Part shown: positions 25,621 through 37,080 of the stretch, in pieces | How the letters are laid out: each line of letters starts with the position of its first letter | Numbering within the stretch: position 1 is the stretch's first letter | Source of the DNA: Mercurialis annua | Lineage: Eukaryota; Streptophyta; Magnoliopsida; Malpighiales; Euphorbiaceae | Reading direction: 5' to 3' | Assembly (NCBI RefSeq): GCF_937616625.2 | Contig: NC_065571.1 | Location: 45,989,651-46,053,650, forward strand | Length of the DNA: 64,000 nt | The notes under the pieces: generated by a model | The model's input: the letters and a program-made list of their open reading frames with translations, nothing else | What the model was told of the DNA's origin: nothing | Database searches by the model: none | Translations under genes and position numbers: made by a program

Positions 25621-26771
25621 AATACCAGTTCATGCAAATTGCGGGCGTGCTAGGAAACAAATTTTGATTATAAGCGTGTGATCTTGACTTCAATCAAGAA
25701 ATTTGCGAGCTTGGTTAACCTTACACAAGTACTTCAAAATATGGCAAATAGTTGAGAATTGAATGTTAAAAGAGAATTGAATTCAAACTCATAAAATTGA
25801 AAATTTGATTGTGAGTTTTTAATGTTTCCTTGATCTTCCTTTAATACCAGCTACAGTGGCAGTTGAAATCTCAAACAACCTACGACAGTTACTACTCTAG
25901 CTTCAAGCAAAGTTCAATACAATTTCCATCTTTATTATTATAATTGTTGTACATGTTTAAGTTTTCAACCTCAATAAATTTAACTTTCCACATATCTAGC
26001 CTTCTACATGCTTTTAATGGCCTATTTTTTTCTAATTTCTTGATGGAGTCTGCCTTTTGATCCGGTTTGTAATCTGCAAAACATGGTAGAAGCTAATCTG
26101 ACGGTTTTGGTCCGGATAACTCTCTGATGCTAAAGTCAGTTTAGGCTTAAGTATCGTTTTGAGTATATGAATGTAATTGTGTTTTTAGACATACCTCAAA
26201 CTCTTTATATAGTAGTTTAGAGAATACCTAGTAGACTTCGAATAGGAAAGTGATTCCTATTTAATAGGGATTGAGCTTGAATAGAAAAGAGAATCCTTAT
26301 TCAAGAGAAAGTCTTGTTCAAGAATATTTCCCTGAATAAACTTATCTTCCTAAGTTGGAGTTTATATCCAAATAGGAAAGATATTCTGTTAGATCTGATC
26401 TTTAGGCGAATCCCTCAAGCGATGCGTTTTCTCTGAGTCCTCGGGAATTCCGGCTTATCCTGGGAATTCAGATGATTCTTCATTTGATCTTCAGACATGG
26501 CGAATCTCATAAGCCACCGATATTATCAGATTCTTATATTTTAGGCGAGAACTGATATTCTCCCAGAGGTTGCAACTTTTGCGACTCGGTTCCATTAGTT
26601 ATAATAGGATTCGGTTTCCATCATTTCCAATGCACAATTTGCTCAAATAATTTCCACGTTTTTTATTAAACTAGTTCACTTAAGTGTTTCACACGTGGCT
26701 CATAGTGTGACTTGTCAAGTATTATATTAATATTTAATTAATAATTATTTCTATACTTATAATTGTATTTA
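25606..26771. other. LTR-like stretch beside the gypsy remnant
   Basis: This lies where the 5' LTR of the minus-strand gypsy element should be. It has a possible TATA region (CTCTTTATATAGTAG near 26201) and repeated AATAGGAAAG strings at 26230-26370, but I could not match it to a second copy, so both ends are unknown. No gene. Confidence 0.3.
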
Positions 26772-27680
26772 GGCTAATAATCACCCATGGCACCTCAACT
26801 ATAAGGGTACGGACGCTAAACCCCCTGATGTTTAAAAACGGGCGCTAAACCCCCTGATCTTTGTGGGGCCGCTCACTAAACCCCTTTTGGACAAAATATG
26901 ACCAAAATACCCCTGGCGCCGTTTTTCCTGGTCAACTGACTTTTTTTTCAAAAAAAAAATAAATAAATAGTGCTGCCACGTCAGCTGCCACGTCACCAAA
27001 CTACCCTAAAAAATTAAAATACCTAAAATACCCCTAATTTAATTTAGAAAAGACAAAAACAAAACAAATCAACCCACTTTTAACCATTTAATTAACCAAC
27101 CCAACCGCCAACACCACCCAACCACCGCCGCCACCGCCGCCACCGCCGCCACCGCCGGACCAGAAAATTTTGCGGTCATCTTCTCCGAGATGACCGGAAA
27201 ATTTTCCGGTCATCGTGGAAGAACAGACGACGCTGTTCTTCCACGAAGAACAGATCCAAGGTCTGTTCTTCGTGGAAGAACAGGCCTGGGATCACGAAGA
27301 ACAGACCGGCCGGAAAATGTTTCGTCCATGGCGGTGGTCGGACGTGGTGGCCGGAGAGCGGTGGGGTGGTGGTTCGGGTGAAAGTGGTTTGGTTGGATGT
27401 TATTGGGTTGATTTGATTGGGTTGGGTGTTTTAGGGGTATTTTAGGTGTTTTAATTTTTTAGGGTAGTTTGGTGACGTGGCAGCACTATTTATTTTTTTT
27501 TTTGAAAAAAAAGTCAGTTGACCAGGAAAAACGGCGCCAGGGGTATTTTGGTCATATTTCGTCCAAAAGGGGTTTAGTGAGCGCCGCCACAAAGATCAGG
27601 GGGTTTAGCGCCCGTTTTTAAACATCAGGGATTTAGCGCCCGTACCCCTAAAATTGAGGTGCCATGGGTGATTATTAGCC
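26772..27680. mobile_element. MULE, same family as 15393-16703, 9-bp TSD
   Basis: The termini GGCTAATAATCACC and GGTGATTATTAGCC match those of the Pack-MULE, and the first ~170 bp of each arm are close to it. The flanks are TTGTATTTA (26763-26771) and TTGTATCTA (27681-27689), a 9-bp duplication with one change. The interior (27165-27345) has no captured gene but a set of hairpins: a perfect 26-bp palindrome at 27189-27214, then stems made of GTGGAAGAACAG and its complement. Open frames here (27190-27445) are by-products of this sequence. Confidence 0.88.
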
Positions 27681-27689
27681 TTGTATCTA

Positions 27690-29214
27690 AGTATAAAATG
27701 TCAATTCATAAAAAAAGTATAAAATGTCAAAAATAATTAATTAGAAATAGTTTACCTTATTTATAGAGAATATAAATAAAAAATATCAAATAATAATTAA
27801 ATTAGTAATTTATTAAAAATAGTATATCTTCATTCAAATTTCATATGATTAAATAGTAATTAAAATAAAAATTATTAAATATTTAAAATAGTCTATTTTA
27901 ATTATTACTATATATAATTACTTTGACATGATATTATAAATAGTTTATTTTAATTAATATTTTAATTTTAATAATTATTTTAATAGATTTTTAATTTATA
28001 ATAATATTTTATAAGTAAAAAAAATATTAACGTAGATGTGTATGTCTCCTTTTTCCGTATTTTTATATAGTATAAATTTATAATTTATAGTTATGGACTT
28101 TTATCTTGACTATGGGCTTTTGTTGGAAATAGGTCATTTAGTGGAGAAGGGCCTTTAGGGGAAGTGGGCTAATATGAGACAACAATGATTTATTAGTAAT
28201 AATTTTAAAATAAAATTAAAAATGTAAAAGTTATTTAATAAATCTAAAATTAATAATTTTAATTTTTCATTTAAAGTAATTTTTAACTATTTAACTGAAT
28301 TTGGATTTTATTTATATAGTCAAATCATAAGTTGTTATCAAATATCAATAAATAAACACACTATACTTTTGACTAAAAACAGTTTTAATACATAATTAAC
28401 AAAATTGATCGAAACTAATTAAATAATTAAAAGATAGCCCACAGATTTAGAGTCAGGTGTGTGTTGCATTGTCCTATTCTGTGATGTTTATCCAAAACTA
28501 AACAAATCAAATTAATAAAGTAGACAAGAGTGAGTGAGGTGAATGAATGGATAAATAGTAAGATAATACTATAGTACTATGAAATATTAATATAAACTTA
28601 TCATCACCTTTCACTGTCACTTTGTCTCAACTTCAACAACTAGTTTTTGTTCTTCTTCTAGGGCTTCTTCATCTCTCTTCTTCTTCTCAGTTGCAGCATC
28701 TTTGTTCTTGGGATTCTTTGTTTTCAGTTTCTTGCTTCAGTTCTCCAAATCAGGTATCTTTAATTTTTATAGTTTCTTTTTATTTGTTCTTTCATTAGGT
28801 TTATATTTAATATTCTTGATCATGGTATTATTGTTCTTGATGTTGTTGTTCATGATGATGATGATGATCAAGATTTATGTTTTAGTTGATGGGAAATCTT
28901 GAAAAATATTTCACCTTTTTTTTTGCTTATTTTTGTAACCTTTTTTTAGATCTTTTCCCTTTTTATTTTGTATTTTCACTTCTTGTTTTTCTTTCTATGT
29001 GACCCTATTTATGCTCTTGACTTTCTAGTAAATGTATTTTTTTTTGTTTTTCTAATTCCTTGAACTGATTTTCAACATTTCAAAGACTTTGACTTTAGTA
29101 ACAAATTTATCTGTTTTAGTACTAATGCATAACTTTGTATTATTTTTATGCTATAGAGACCAGGATTCACTTTTTTGTTTGTTTATTTGATCTGCTATTT
29201 AATTTCAGGGAAAG
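27690..29214 (+). promoter_or_regulatory. spacer, CBSX3 promoter and 5' UTR with intron
   Basis: 27690-28540 is AT-rich with no gene. A candidate start region lies around 28540-28620 (GATAAATAGTAAGATAAT), followed by a CT-rich leader (TCTTCTTCTAGGGCTTCTTC). A donor after CTCCAAATCAG (about 28753) and an acceptor TTTCAG at about 29209, five bases before the ATG, define a 5' UTR intron of about 455 bp. UTR introns of this kind are common in broadly expressed plant genes. Confidence 0.5.
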
Positions 29215-31294
29215 ATGCAAAGGGTTGCTAATACATTCATGAGCCGTGGAAATGTAGTCAAAAATGCAGTTTTGCAACATGTCCGTGTTAATGTTGCTGT
29301 TCCATTATTAAGGCCTGTTGTTTTTTCAAGATTTGAATCTGTGTCATCGGCCCGAATGGAAGAGCAAAGCTTTGAAAGCACTACTATTGCTGACATTTTG
29401 AAAGCAAAAGGCAAAAGTGCTGATGGTTCTTGGCTTTGGTGTACTACTGATGACTCTGTGTATGACGCCGTCAAATCGGTATGAATCTTCCGCTATTACT
29501 ATTTAGTTGTTGTTGTGGTCGATTAGAAGAATTCGTTACAACCGGATTTGTGTTCTGAGTGATATTTGTTCTGATTAGAGTAATTTTCTTGCAGATGACT
29601 CAGCACAATGTTGGAGCTTTGGTGGTGGTGAAACCTGGAGAGCAGAATACTATTGCTGGAATTATCACAGAGAGAGGTACTTTGAATTATTAAAGTGTCT
29701 AGTAAATAAGAAATATATGTGAATTTAAAAATTTTAACATCTAAAGCATGATTGCCGTTTGCATCTTTTGTGATCAATTTAGTAGTTCCAATAGCAATTG
29801 GTAAGACAGCTCTATGATATTCTTAAATATGAATTGTCCTTCAGCGTTATCACTGCACTCGATTTTCATTCTAGAAGTGTTTATAACTTGTATGTTTATA
29901 TTATACTCTCGTTACCGTACATTTTCTTCACGGATGGTTTGTTTTGCTATGTTGCATACTAATTTAGTTTTCCTTGCGGATCAGTGAATGTGTATTTCAC
30001 ATGATCCAATTCTCATTTTCTGGTATCTTGTCTTTTGTTTCTAGTCCATTTCGGAAGGAAATGATAGATGAACTGCAGAACCCCAAAATACGGCAGTTAT
30101 CTTTTGTTTTTCGTAGTTTTAAGGTTCTGCAACTATAATCGATCAAGTATCAACTCATATTGGCATATTAGAGGCCTAACACATGAAGTAATCCAATAGT
30201 TGTAGCTGATAATCACCGAACTTAGGTCAGCTGTGACCTTTTTTATTTTTCCTAAGCACTCATCACTATAGTTTTCATAAACTGAAATCCAATTGTATTC
30301 TGTTAGAAGCAGAGGCAGTCAGCTACTAGCTCAGGGCTGCCTATGATGCGGTCCCTATAGAATTTTGAGATGAGGGTAGAAAGGCAGGTGGAATTAATAA
30401 ATGATAACTTCTCTCTCATGCACACATGGAGCACTTGTTCATCTAATTCCGACAATTAAAATTTGGATATATACCGAGAATATATTTCATTTAAAACAAG
30501 TTATGAGAATAATGATCTACTGCTTTGCTTTTGTCCATTTGATAAATTTTTATGCCTTTTGTTTTCTGGTGGTGCAATTGTATTCCCAAACGATGAATTT
30601 CAAAATATTACTGTTAATTATGTTTACAACTTGTAGATTATCTGAGGAAGATCATAGTACAAGGAAGATCATCCAAGTCAACTAAGGTTGGGGATATTAT
30701 GACCGAAGAGGTAAAATGCTGTCGACTTTCTAAGAGTTTCATAATTTTGGCTTCCATCTCCATAGCAAGCATGCAAATTGAGATTTATGTAAATGTATAT
30801 GGTTGTTGCAGAATAAGCTTATCACGGTCACTCCTGATACTAAAGTTCTGCGAGCTATGCAACTGATGACAGGTATTACGCCATGTTCATCTACACCTGA
30901 CATTTTTAGTTGCCAGCTCCATTCAATTCTTATATCTTTATTCGACAGAAATTTCTCAAATCTTATCATTTGAGATTTCGTTTCTGTTTCTTGAAATGTT
31001 TCTGAAACTCCAAAACTCTATAATTATAACATATTCTCCTGTCTGTCATTTTTCCATTTCGCCGTTTTGCGTTTCTGTGTTTTTGTTTTTGTGCTGCAAA
31101 GCTTCTTATTATATGGATAATATTAACAGGATTTCTTTAAATGTTTGACAGATAACCGTATCAGGCACATTCCAGTCATTCATGACAAGGACATGATGGG
31201 TATGGTTTCCATTGGAGATGTTGTCCGTGCTGTGGTGGCTGAGCACCGGGAGGAGTTGGACCGCTTGAATGCTTACATACAAGGAGGTTACTAG
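29215..31294 (+). CDS. CBSX3: CBSX3, mitochondrial CBS-pair protein
   Basis: Five coding exons (29215-29478, 29595-29676, 30637-30710, 30812-30872, 31152-31294) join in phase to 207 residues, the family's usual size. The N-terminus (MQRVANTFMSRGNVVKNAVL) is basic and Ser/Arg-rich like a mitochondrial presequence. After it come SFESTTIADILKAKGK and DGSWLWCTTDDSVYDAVK, then the two CBS motifs; diagnostic strings include GIITERDYLRKI, SSKSTKVGDIMTEENK, RIRHIPVIHDKDMMG and the C-terminus LNAYIQGGY. In Arabidopsis CBSX3 is reported to bind adenosine nucleotides and activate o-type thioredoxin in mitochondria, affecting redox state. All splice sites are GT-AG and no lesion is seen. Confidence 0.95.
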
Positions 31295-33668
31295 ATGATG
31301 ACGACAAACATGATGAAATGCCGGTGATGCCCCTTCGTTTCGATGCACACCCTGTAAATATGGCGTTTCGTATGCGCCTTTCGTTATGTGGTTTTTACCT
31401 ACTTGCCATATCAGAGTATCTGATATTTAATAACATCATGTGGACTAACGACTTAAGAATAAGCATTGTCATGTGGTTCATGTACATGGCCAGTGCCTTC
31501 TTATGGATGGCTGCAAACTTATGATATTCAAAAACATTTAATTTTGAAGATCTATCATGGCCTCTTAATGCCAATTTATATTGCAGAGAAGGTTATTATT
31601 ATGTTCATATTGTTAATTTCTGTGGAATTGGTTTATTTTCATTTTTGAGTTCACAGGGCTGAAAATATTTTGTTTTTGTTAACAAAATCTCTTTTTATTA
31701 CAATGGAGTGGGGGGGAGGTAACTGGTTGTGCACCGAATTAAACTAATTGAAATAAAGTGAACCCTATGGAAAAGATGGTCGGTGAGGTTTATTAAGTAT
31801 AATTTTTTTTAAAGTTGAATTTTCAAAAAAAAAAAAGATCTAATATTAAATGACATTTTTAGAAAATGTAAAATAATTTTTTCATTGTATGTAAGTTGTT
31901 AAATGTATCATAATTATATTCTTTGTTTTTGATTAAATTCTTAATTTCGATTCTTTTTATAGGATTTAAAATAAGATTCGTAAAAGTTAGATGGACAACC
32001 TTTCAAATCTAGATATACAAGAAACTGACACTAAAGTCCGAACGATCACTAGAGATTTTTGAACGACCGGAGAAAACAAATCATAAAATAAGCAAACAAG
32101 TATAAAAATTCTTTTAAAGAAAGAGATAAAATCCATTACGTATAGATAAAACTTCATATCGAAGAGATTTATTGGAAGGAAGATTAAAACTATATCATAT
32201 TTATTATTTATAAGCGAAGAAAAGGTGATTTCTGAGTCAAATCGGAAAATCATCTCCTCACATCATTTAAAGGATAAAGATGAAGAAGAGGTGTTTTAAA
32301 GAGAAGTGAGAGTAAATTTTTTGAGAGAGAGAGATATATTCGTTCATTTTGTATTTCACTTCTTATCAGTTTTAGTTATGTACTTTCGAACTGTCAAATT
32401 TTACATGATTGAACCTGACTTTTAACAGAGACTTTCTTGGTTGGAAAGAGGAGGCCTTTATTATTTAAAAGGGGCTAAAATATTGCAAATCGTGGCTTTC
32501 AAGTAGAAAGAGAATCATTTGCTATGATTTTTGGTCTCTCTCTTCCTAAATTTTTTATTTTCAACTTCAGTTAATTAACCTTCTGAGTTGATTTTAGAGT
32601 CGGTAAATTATTTATTGTCTTTTTTTAACATTGTTAAACATCTAAGATGTGGTGTTTAGTAAAACGGCTAAATACAAATTAAATCATGAATTTTAATGCA
32701 ATTTACAATTACAATATTGGATACCAACTTTCACTTTTTGACAGATCGAAATACCGGTCCTTTCCGATATAAATTTGTTGAGTTGGAAATTGAAATTGCC
32801 ACGTAGGCAGGCACACTGAAAAATATACAATGTTTCGATTTTCCAAAAAGTGAAACTTGATGCTTGATTTTATAAAACTTTTAAAGTCCTTATTGTAATT
32901 GCAAATTACGTTCGCGATTTAATTTGCAACGTGTTAGCATATGTGGCAATTACTAAAATTCAGTGTGTTAGTATACATGGCAATTTCGGCTTCCAACTCA
33001 GCAATTTTACATTGAACAACAAACGATGCTTCGATTTACTAAAAGATAAAATTTGGTATCCGACATTGCCAAATTTTAAATTTACATTATAATTGCAAGT
33101 ACTCTAAAATTTGTGATTAAATTTGCAATTAATCTCTAATAAAACAATACACATACAATCAATTTCTATCACCTTACACATTATCATAAAATTCAAAAAC
33201 TCAAAATACTCAAAATACACTTAAAACATTAAAACTAAAAATCTAACCATCGCCACCACCTACTATCACCTGGATCCATGATTGTTTCCCCCCAACAATA
33301 ATCACCCTCCCCTCCAGTCCCAACAGTTGCTACCATCCCTTCATAACCCATCACCGTTGAAACCATTGGGTCAACGATCTGAGCCACGACATGAACAACG
33401 ATCCAGTGAGCCACGATAAGGGCGCCGATCTGAGGACAGAGATTTGTTTGAAATCTTTCATCGACGACAATCTACAACTCGTGTATCTTCTATTAGATTT
33501 TCAATGACTAAAAAGAAGTATGGACTCGTGATTGAGGAGATCTATCAGAGATATATTTACTGTAGATCTAAACTGGTTACTACCATACTCTTTGACTCAG
33601 CCCACATGAATCTCACTCTAATCATTTTCCTTTAAGAAAATATACAATATACTATTTATGTTTGAGGC
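31295..33668. other. CBSX3 3' region and spacer with an inverted-repeat remnant
   Basis: The CBSX3 3' UTR should extend a few hundred bases. At about 32655-33140 there is a worn inverted-repeat element: AATTAAATCATGAATTTTAA and GGATACCAACTTTCAC on the left mirror GGTATCCGACATTGCC and GTGATTAAATTTGCAATTAA on the right, with an extra half-copy around 32820-32940. 33240-33440 is locally GC-richer (CATCACCGTTGAAACC) without a coding call. Short open frames here look accidental. Confidence 0.4.
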
Positions 33669-33673
33669 ATATC

Positions 33674-34841
33674 TAATGGAAACTAGAATATTTGGGAGCA
33701 AAATCGAATTTTTCATTAATTGGAAAAATGAGCACTAGCTCAGTATTTATACAAGCTCAAGAGAGTAACTGCTCTCTTCTAATTAACTACAGCCAATGAC
33801 AGCTAATTGCCATCTAATTGCCAGCTAATAAATTATACACACTTGTCACATGAGTTTCTATGATAACACTTGGATTGCTGACATGGCTTCTATATTGTGA
33901 TCTTCAAAGTCAGCAGATGCAGCATGTGTGAGCTGAAAGCATCCTGAGTTGCTGAGCTAAATACAGGTTTTGTTATCCCCCCACAAGCTGGAGCATACAA
34001 GTCTTGTAAGCCCAGCTTGGCTATAGCAAGTGAAAACAAAGCAGGAGGAAGAGCCTTAGTGAAGCTATCTGCAAGCTGATTAACAGATGTAACTGGCAAG
34101 AGATGAACCACTTTCTTGACTAGATTTTCTCTGATCACATGACAATCAATGTCAATGTGTTTAGTCCTTTCATGGAACACTGGATTGTGTGATAACTGAA
34201 TTGCAGATTGGTTATCACAAAAAATTGTAGCAGCTTGAGGATGAGAAACTTGGAGATCACGCAACAAATACAATAACCACTGAATCTCACAAGTAAGGGA
34301 AGCTAGAGCTCTATATTCAGCTTCTGATGAAGATCTTGATACAGTGGTCCGTTTCTTGGATTTCCATGAAATCAAAGACTTTCCAAGAAAAATACAGAAA
34401 CCAGAAACTGATCTTCTTATTTCAGTGCAGGCAGCCCATTCAGAATCAGCAAAACTTTGTAAGGAAATAGTTGATGAAGAGGAAAAGAACAGACCTCTAC
34501 CAGGAGATACTTTGATACCATAATGGAAACTAGAACATTTGAGAGCAAAATCAAATTTTTCATTAATTGGAAAAGTGAGCACTAGCTCAGTATTTATACA
34601 AGCTCAAGAGAGTAACTGCTCTCTTCAAACTAACTACAACTAATGACAGCTAATTGATAGCTAATTGCCAGCTAATAAACTATACACACTTGTCACATGA
34701 GTTTTTATGATAACACTTGGATTGCTGACATGGCTTCTGTATTGTGATCTTCAAAGTCAGCAGATGCAGCATGTGTAGAATCATGCTGAATGTGTGAGCT
34801 GAAAGCATCCTGAGTTGCTGAGGTAAATACAAGTTTTGTTA
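33674..34841 (-). mobile_element. internally deleted Ty1/copia retrotransposon with both LTRs
   Basis: Two direct repeats, 33674-33975 (302 bp) and 34521-34841 (321 bp), are LTRs in minus orientation. They flank a polypurine tract (complement of the C-run at 33976) and a primer-binding site (34511-34520, TGGTATCAAA on the minus strand, matching initiator tRNA-Met use). A 5-bp target duplication ATATC is present (33669-33673, 34842-34846). On the sense strand the LTRs begin TAACAAAAC and end GTTTCCATTA, so the termini are TA...TA, not the usual TG...CA. Only the RNase H end of pol remains inside. The LTRs differ by a 19-bp insertion/deletion and scattered substitutions. Confidence 0.9.
33890..34582 (-). 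pseudogene. copia pol fragment: RNase H domain only
   Basis: The minus-strand frame carries the copia RNase H landmarks in order: [74 protein letters not shown] and [16 protein letters not shown]. Catalytic acidic positions (D of FADSEW, E of [10 protein letters not shown] of CDNQSA) are present. Gag, protease, integrase and reverse transcriptase are absent. The frame opens inside the 5' LTR and runs through the primer-binding site straight into RNase H because of the deletion, so its first ~25 residues are not genuine pol sequence. It ends inside the 3' LTR. Confidence 0.9.
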
Positions 34842-34846
34842 ATATC

Positions 34847-35314
34847 AATGTAAGATCCCAAAGGTCATTTTCAAAATGTGATTTCAAAATCAGCTTTTTC
34901 TGAACAGATTTAGATTTTGAAATTCTTAGCTTTTCAAAACGGACTTAAAAAACTCTATCCAACTTTCTATCCAGTTTTTAATTCCCATTTTGAAAATCTT
35001 TACTTTTTAGGTCCGATCTTATTAGCTTTCGAAAAATTATCAATCCTAATCAAGTAAATCGTAAGACAATTATTTTTTCAATTCAAAACCTTAAATTTTA
35101 GAGTCACTCTCTCGTATGACCATAAGTCACACCTATTTTAAATCTAGATAAAATTTCTTTCATATACTTACTTTTTGTTTTGGAAATAGTATAATATAGT
35201 CAAATTCATTATTAATTTCTATTCAGCAAACTCATTGATGTTAAGGGTAAACAAATAACAACTTTAATAAAATACAAGCAACATTCTTTTTGAAACATCA
35301 AAAAATATAAAAAA
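34847..35314. other. possible LTR fragment
   Basis: Beginning TGTAAGATCCCAAAGGTCAT at about 34850, right after the copia target duplication, this resembles the start of plant Ty3/gypsy LTRs (TGTRA.ATCCC). No second copy or other end was found, and no gene is present. Confidence 0.3.
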
Positions 35315-35615
35315 AATAACCTATTTTCAGGTCCCTAAACTATACCTATTTTATTTATCCAGTCCTTAAACTATTTTTTATCTTTATATGGTCTTTCAAC
35401 TAGCGAAAAATCATTTTCAAGTCCTTAAACAATAAAAACGACGTTATTTTGTTATTTTTGAAAATGCGATTTGTTACCTTAAACGGTATCGTTTTTGTCA
35501 ATCAAGGACTCGAAAATAATTTTTCACTAAATTGAAAGATCAGCTAAGAATAAAAAATAATTTAAAGACCGGGTAAAAAAATATATTGTTCAAGGATTTA
35601 GAAATGAGTTATTGA
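35315..35615. mobile_element. inverted-repeat MITE, family uncertain
   Basis: The left half (TAACCTATTTTCAGGTCCCT, TCCAGTCCTTAAACTATTTT, AAAATCATTTTCAAGTCCTT) is mirrored by the right half (AAGGACTCGAAAATAATTTT, AATAATTTAAAGACCGG, AAGGATTTAGAAATGAGTTA). The element is therefore almost all inverted repeat, about 300 bp. No clean target duplication was identified. A partial extra copy (TTATCCGGTCTTTAAATTAT) follows at 35640-35665. Confidence 0.6.
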
Positions 35616-35654
35616 TTCAATAATTAGTAGTATATATTTTTTTATCCGGTCTTT

Positions 35655-35733
35655 AAATTATTTTTTATTGACGAAATTGTAAGGTCAGGTGTTATTAGAG
35701 AAAAAATGAAAGTTCGTAGTTTTTAAGGTGATT
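35655..35733. mobile_element. truncated MULE end (family of 48383-49533)
   Basis: ACGAAATTGTAAGGTCAGG through GTTCGTAGTTTTTAAGGTGATTAGCC matches the right end of the 48.4-kb MULE over about 70 bp and finishes with the same GGTGATTAGCC terminus. The opposite end is missing. It directly abuts the next MULE. Confidence 0.65.
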
Positions 35734-35884
35734 AGCCATGTTTACTATTCGCCGCCCCAAATTACTGGCCACCGCCCCAAAAATTATCATTTTACCCTTA
35801 TTGTAAAAAAAAAAAAAATTCTGAACCAAAAAAAAAATGTGTTCTCTCAAATGATAGTAGTCCACATTTACTAATTCGATTAAA

Positions 35885-37080
35885 ATGACGGATAACGCTC
35901 GTAATTCGTCCGGAAACGAATATCCACCATCCGAAACTAGCGTATCCGGATTTGCCGAGGTATTTTATCTATTTTACGTTCGTTTTATTTTTTTTTAATT
36001 TTTTTTAAATATTTTTAAATGGTCCATCGCCGACAGATGGCGATGGACCATATGGGCCATCGCCCAACGATGGCCCATGGCCGCATGGGCCATCGCCATC
36101 TTTGGGCGATGGCCCATATGGTCCATCGCCATCTTTCGGCGATGGACCATATGGGCCATCGCCCAAAGATGGCGATGGCCCATGCGGCCATGGGTCCCTC
36201 GGGGACGATTCCGTCCCTGAGGGACAATATTTTTCTTTTTTTTTTTAATTTAAATAAATAAAAAAAAAATTTAATTAATGAATTTAATTAATGAATTTAA
36301 TTAATGAAATAAATAATTAAATGTCTTTAAATTAATTAATTTTTATTAGTTAGAGATCAATTAAATTCTATTAGTTATAATATAAGTTTAGTGTTTTAAT
36401 TAAATTTTATGTGGACTACTATTTATTTGTTAGTGTTTTTAATTAGAGTTTCGATTAAATTTAACTTTTTTTGTTAGCGAATTTTTGTATTCATGTGTTT
36501 AATGTTATTTTATAATTGTGATTTTATTTAACTAGTGTAATTTTAATTTATTTTTCTGAAAATTGTTACAATTATTTTCGTTTTGCAGGTTCATTTAGAA
36601 GATTATGGCAGTGACGGTATCGATTACAGTGAACGGTTTTTTTATGAAAACGGATTTGAAAGTGATACCGAAGCAATAAATTGGGCAAAGGGAATTGCTA
36701 TACAGATTGGGTTTGAGCTGGTTATTTCGTCTCACAAGAAAGGGGGGTTGGTAAAACTTTTGAGATGTTGTCGGGGTGAGAGATATAGAGGGTCACACAC
36801 AGATTTAGATTCTTTTGCACGAAAGAATACGAAGACGAAGGCCTGCCAATGCCCTTTCAGGATTGTGGTGAAATTTATTAATGGCACATGGACTGTTCTT
36901 GCGAAGTCTGGGATTTCAAGTATGCACAATCATGCGTTAGCTGTGTATCCTGAGGGACACCGTCAGATGAGCGGACTGAGCGCTGCGGCCAAAATGATTG
37001 TGCGGGATATGAGTGCGGCACAAGCTAAGCCGTGTGCTATTTTGGCGGCTGTTCAAGAAAAATTTCCATCTGACAACCGT
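35885..37080 (+). pseudogene. MULE-encoded FAR1/MURA-like N-terminal fragment
   Basis: Exon 1 (35885-35959, start MTDNARNSSGNEYPPSE) ends at a GT donor. Exon 2 begins at 36589 after TTTTGCAG in the same phase and encodes about 160 residues. It reads YGSDGIDYSERFFYENGFES, a FAR1-type start (WAKGIAIQIGFELVISSHKK), a Cys pair (RCCRGE), CQCPFRIVVKF and MHNHAL, then SGLSAAAKMIVRDMSAAQ. Cys-Cys plus His-x-His spacing fits the WRKY-GCM1 zinc finger that precedes the catalytic domain in MULE transposases and FAR1/FHY3 proteins. The frame loses similarity at about 37080, where sequence from the opposite gene begins, so the DDE catalytic domain is missing. It cannot be an active transposase. Confidence 0.78.
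36018..36196. repeat. GC-rich palindromic array in MULE intron (left)
   Basis: Short units GGCGATGG, CCATCGCC, CCATATGG and GGGCCATCGCC alternate in both orientations, so the whole stretch can fold into nested hairpins. Both strands give open frames here; I treat these as artefacts of the repeat. It sits in intron 1 of the plus-strand gene head. Confidence 0.85.

Noticed and set aside
27190..27445. Arg/Glu/Gly-rich open frames
   Set aside because: They span hairpins and the inverted arm of the MULE at 26772-27680.
35995..36261. Open frames of 62-80 codons reading MGHRHLWAM-like repeats
   Set aside because: They are translations of the GGCGATGG palindromic array within a MULE intron.
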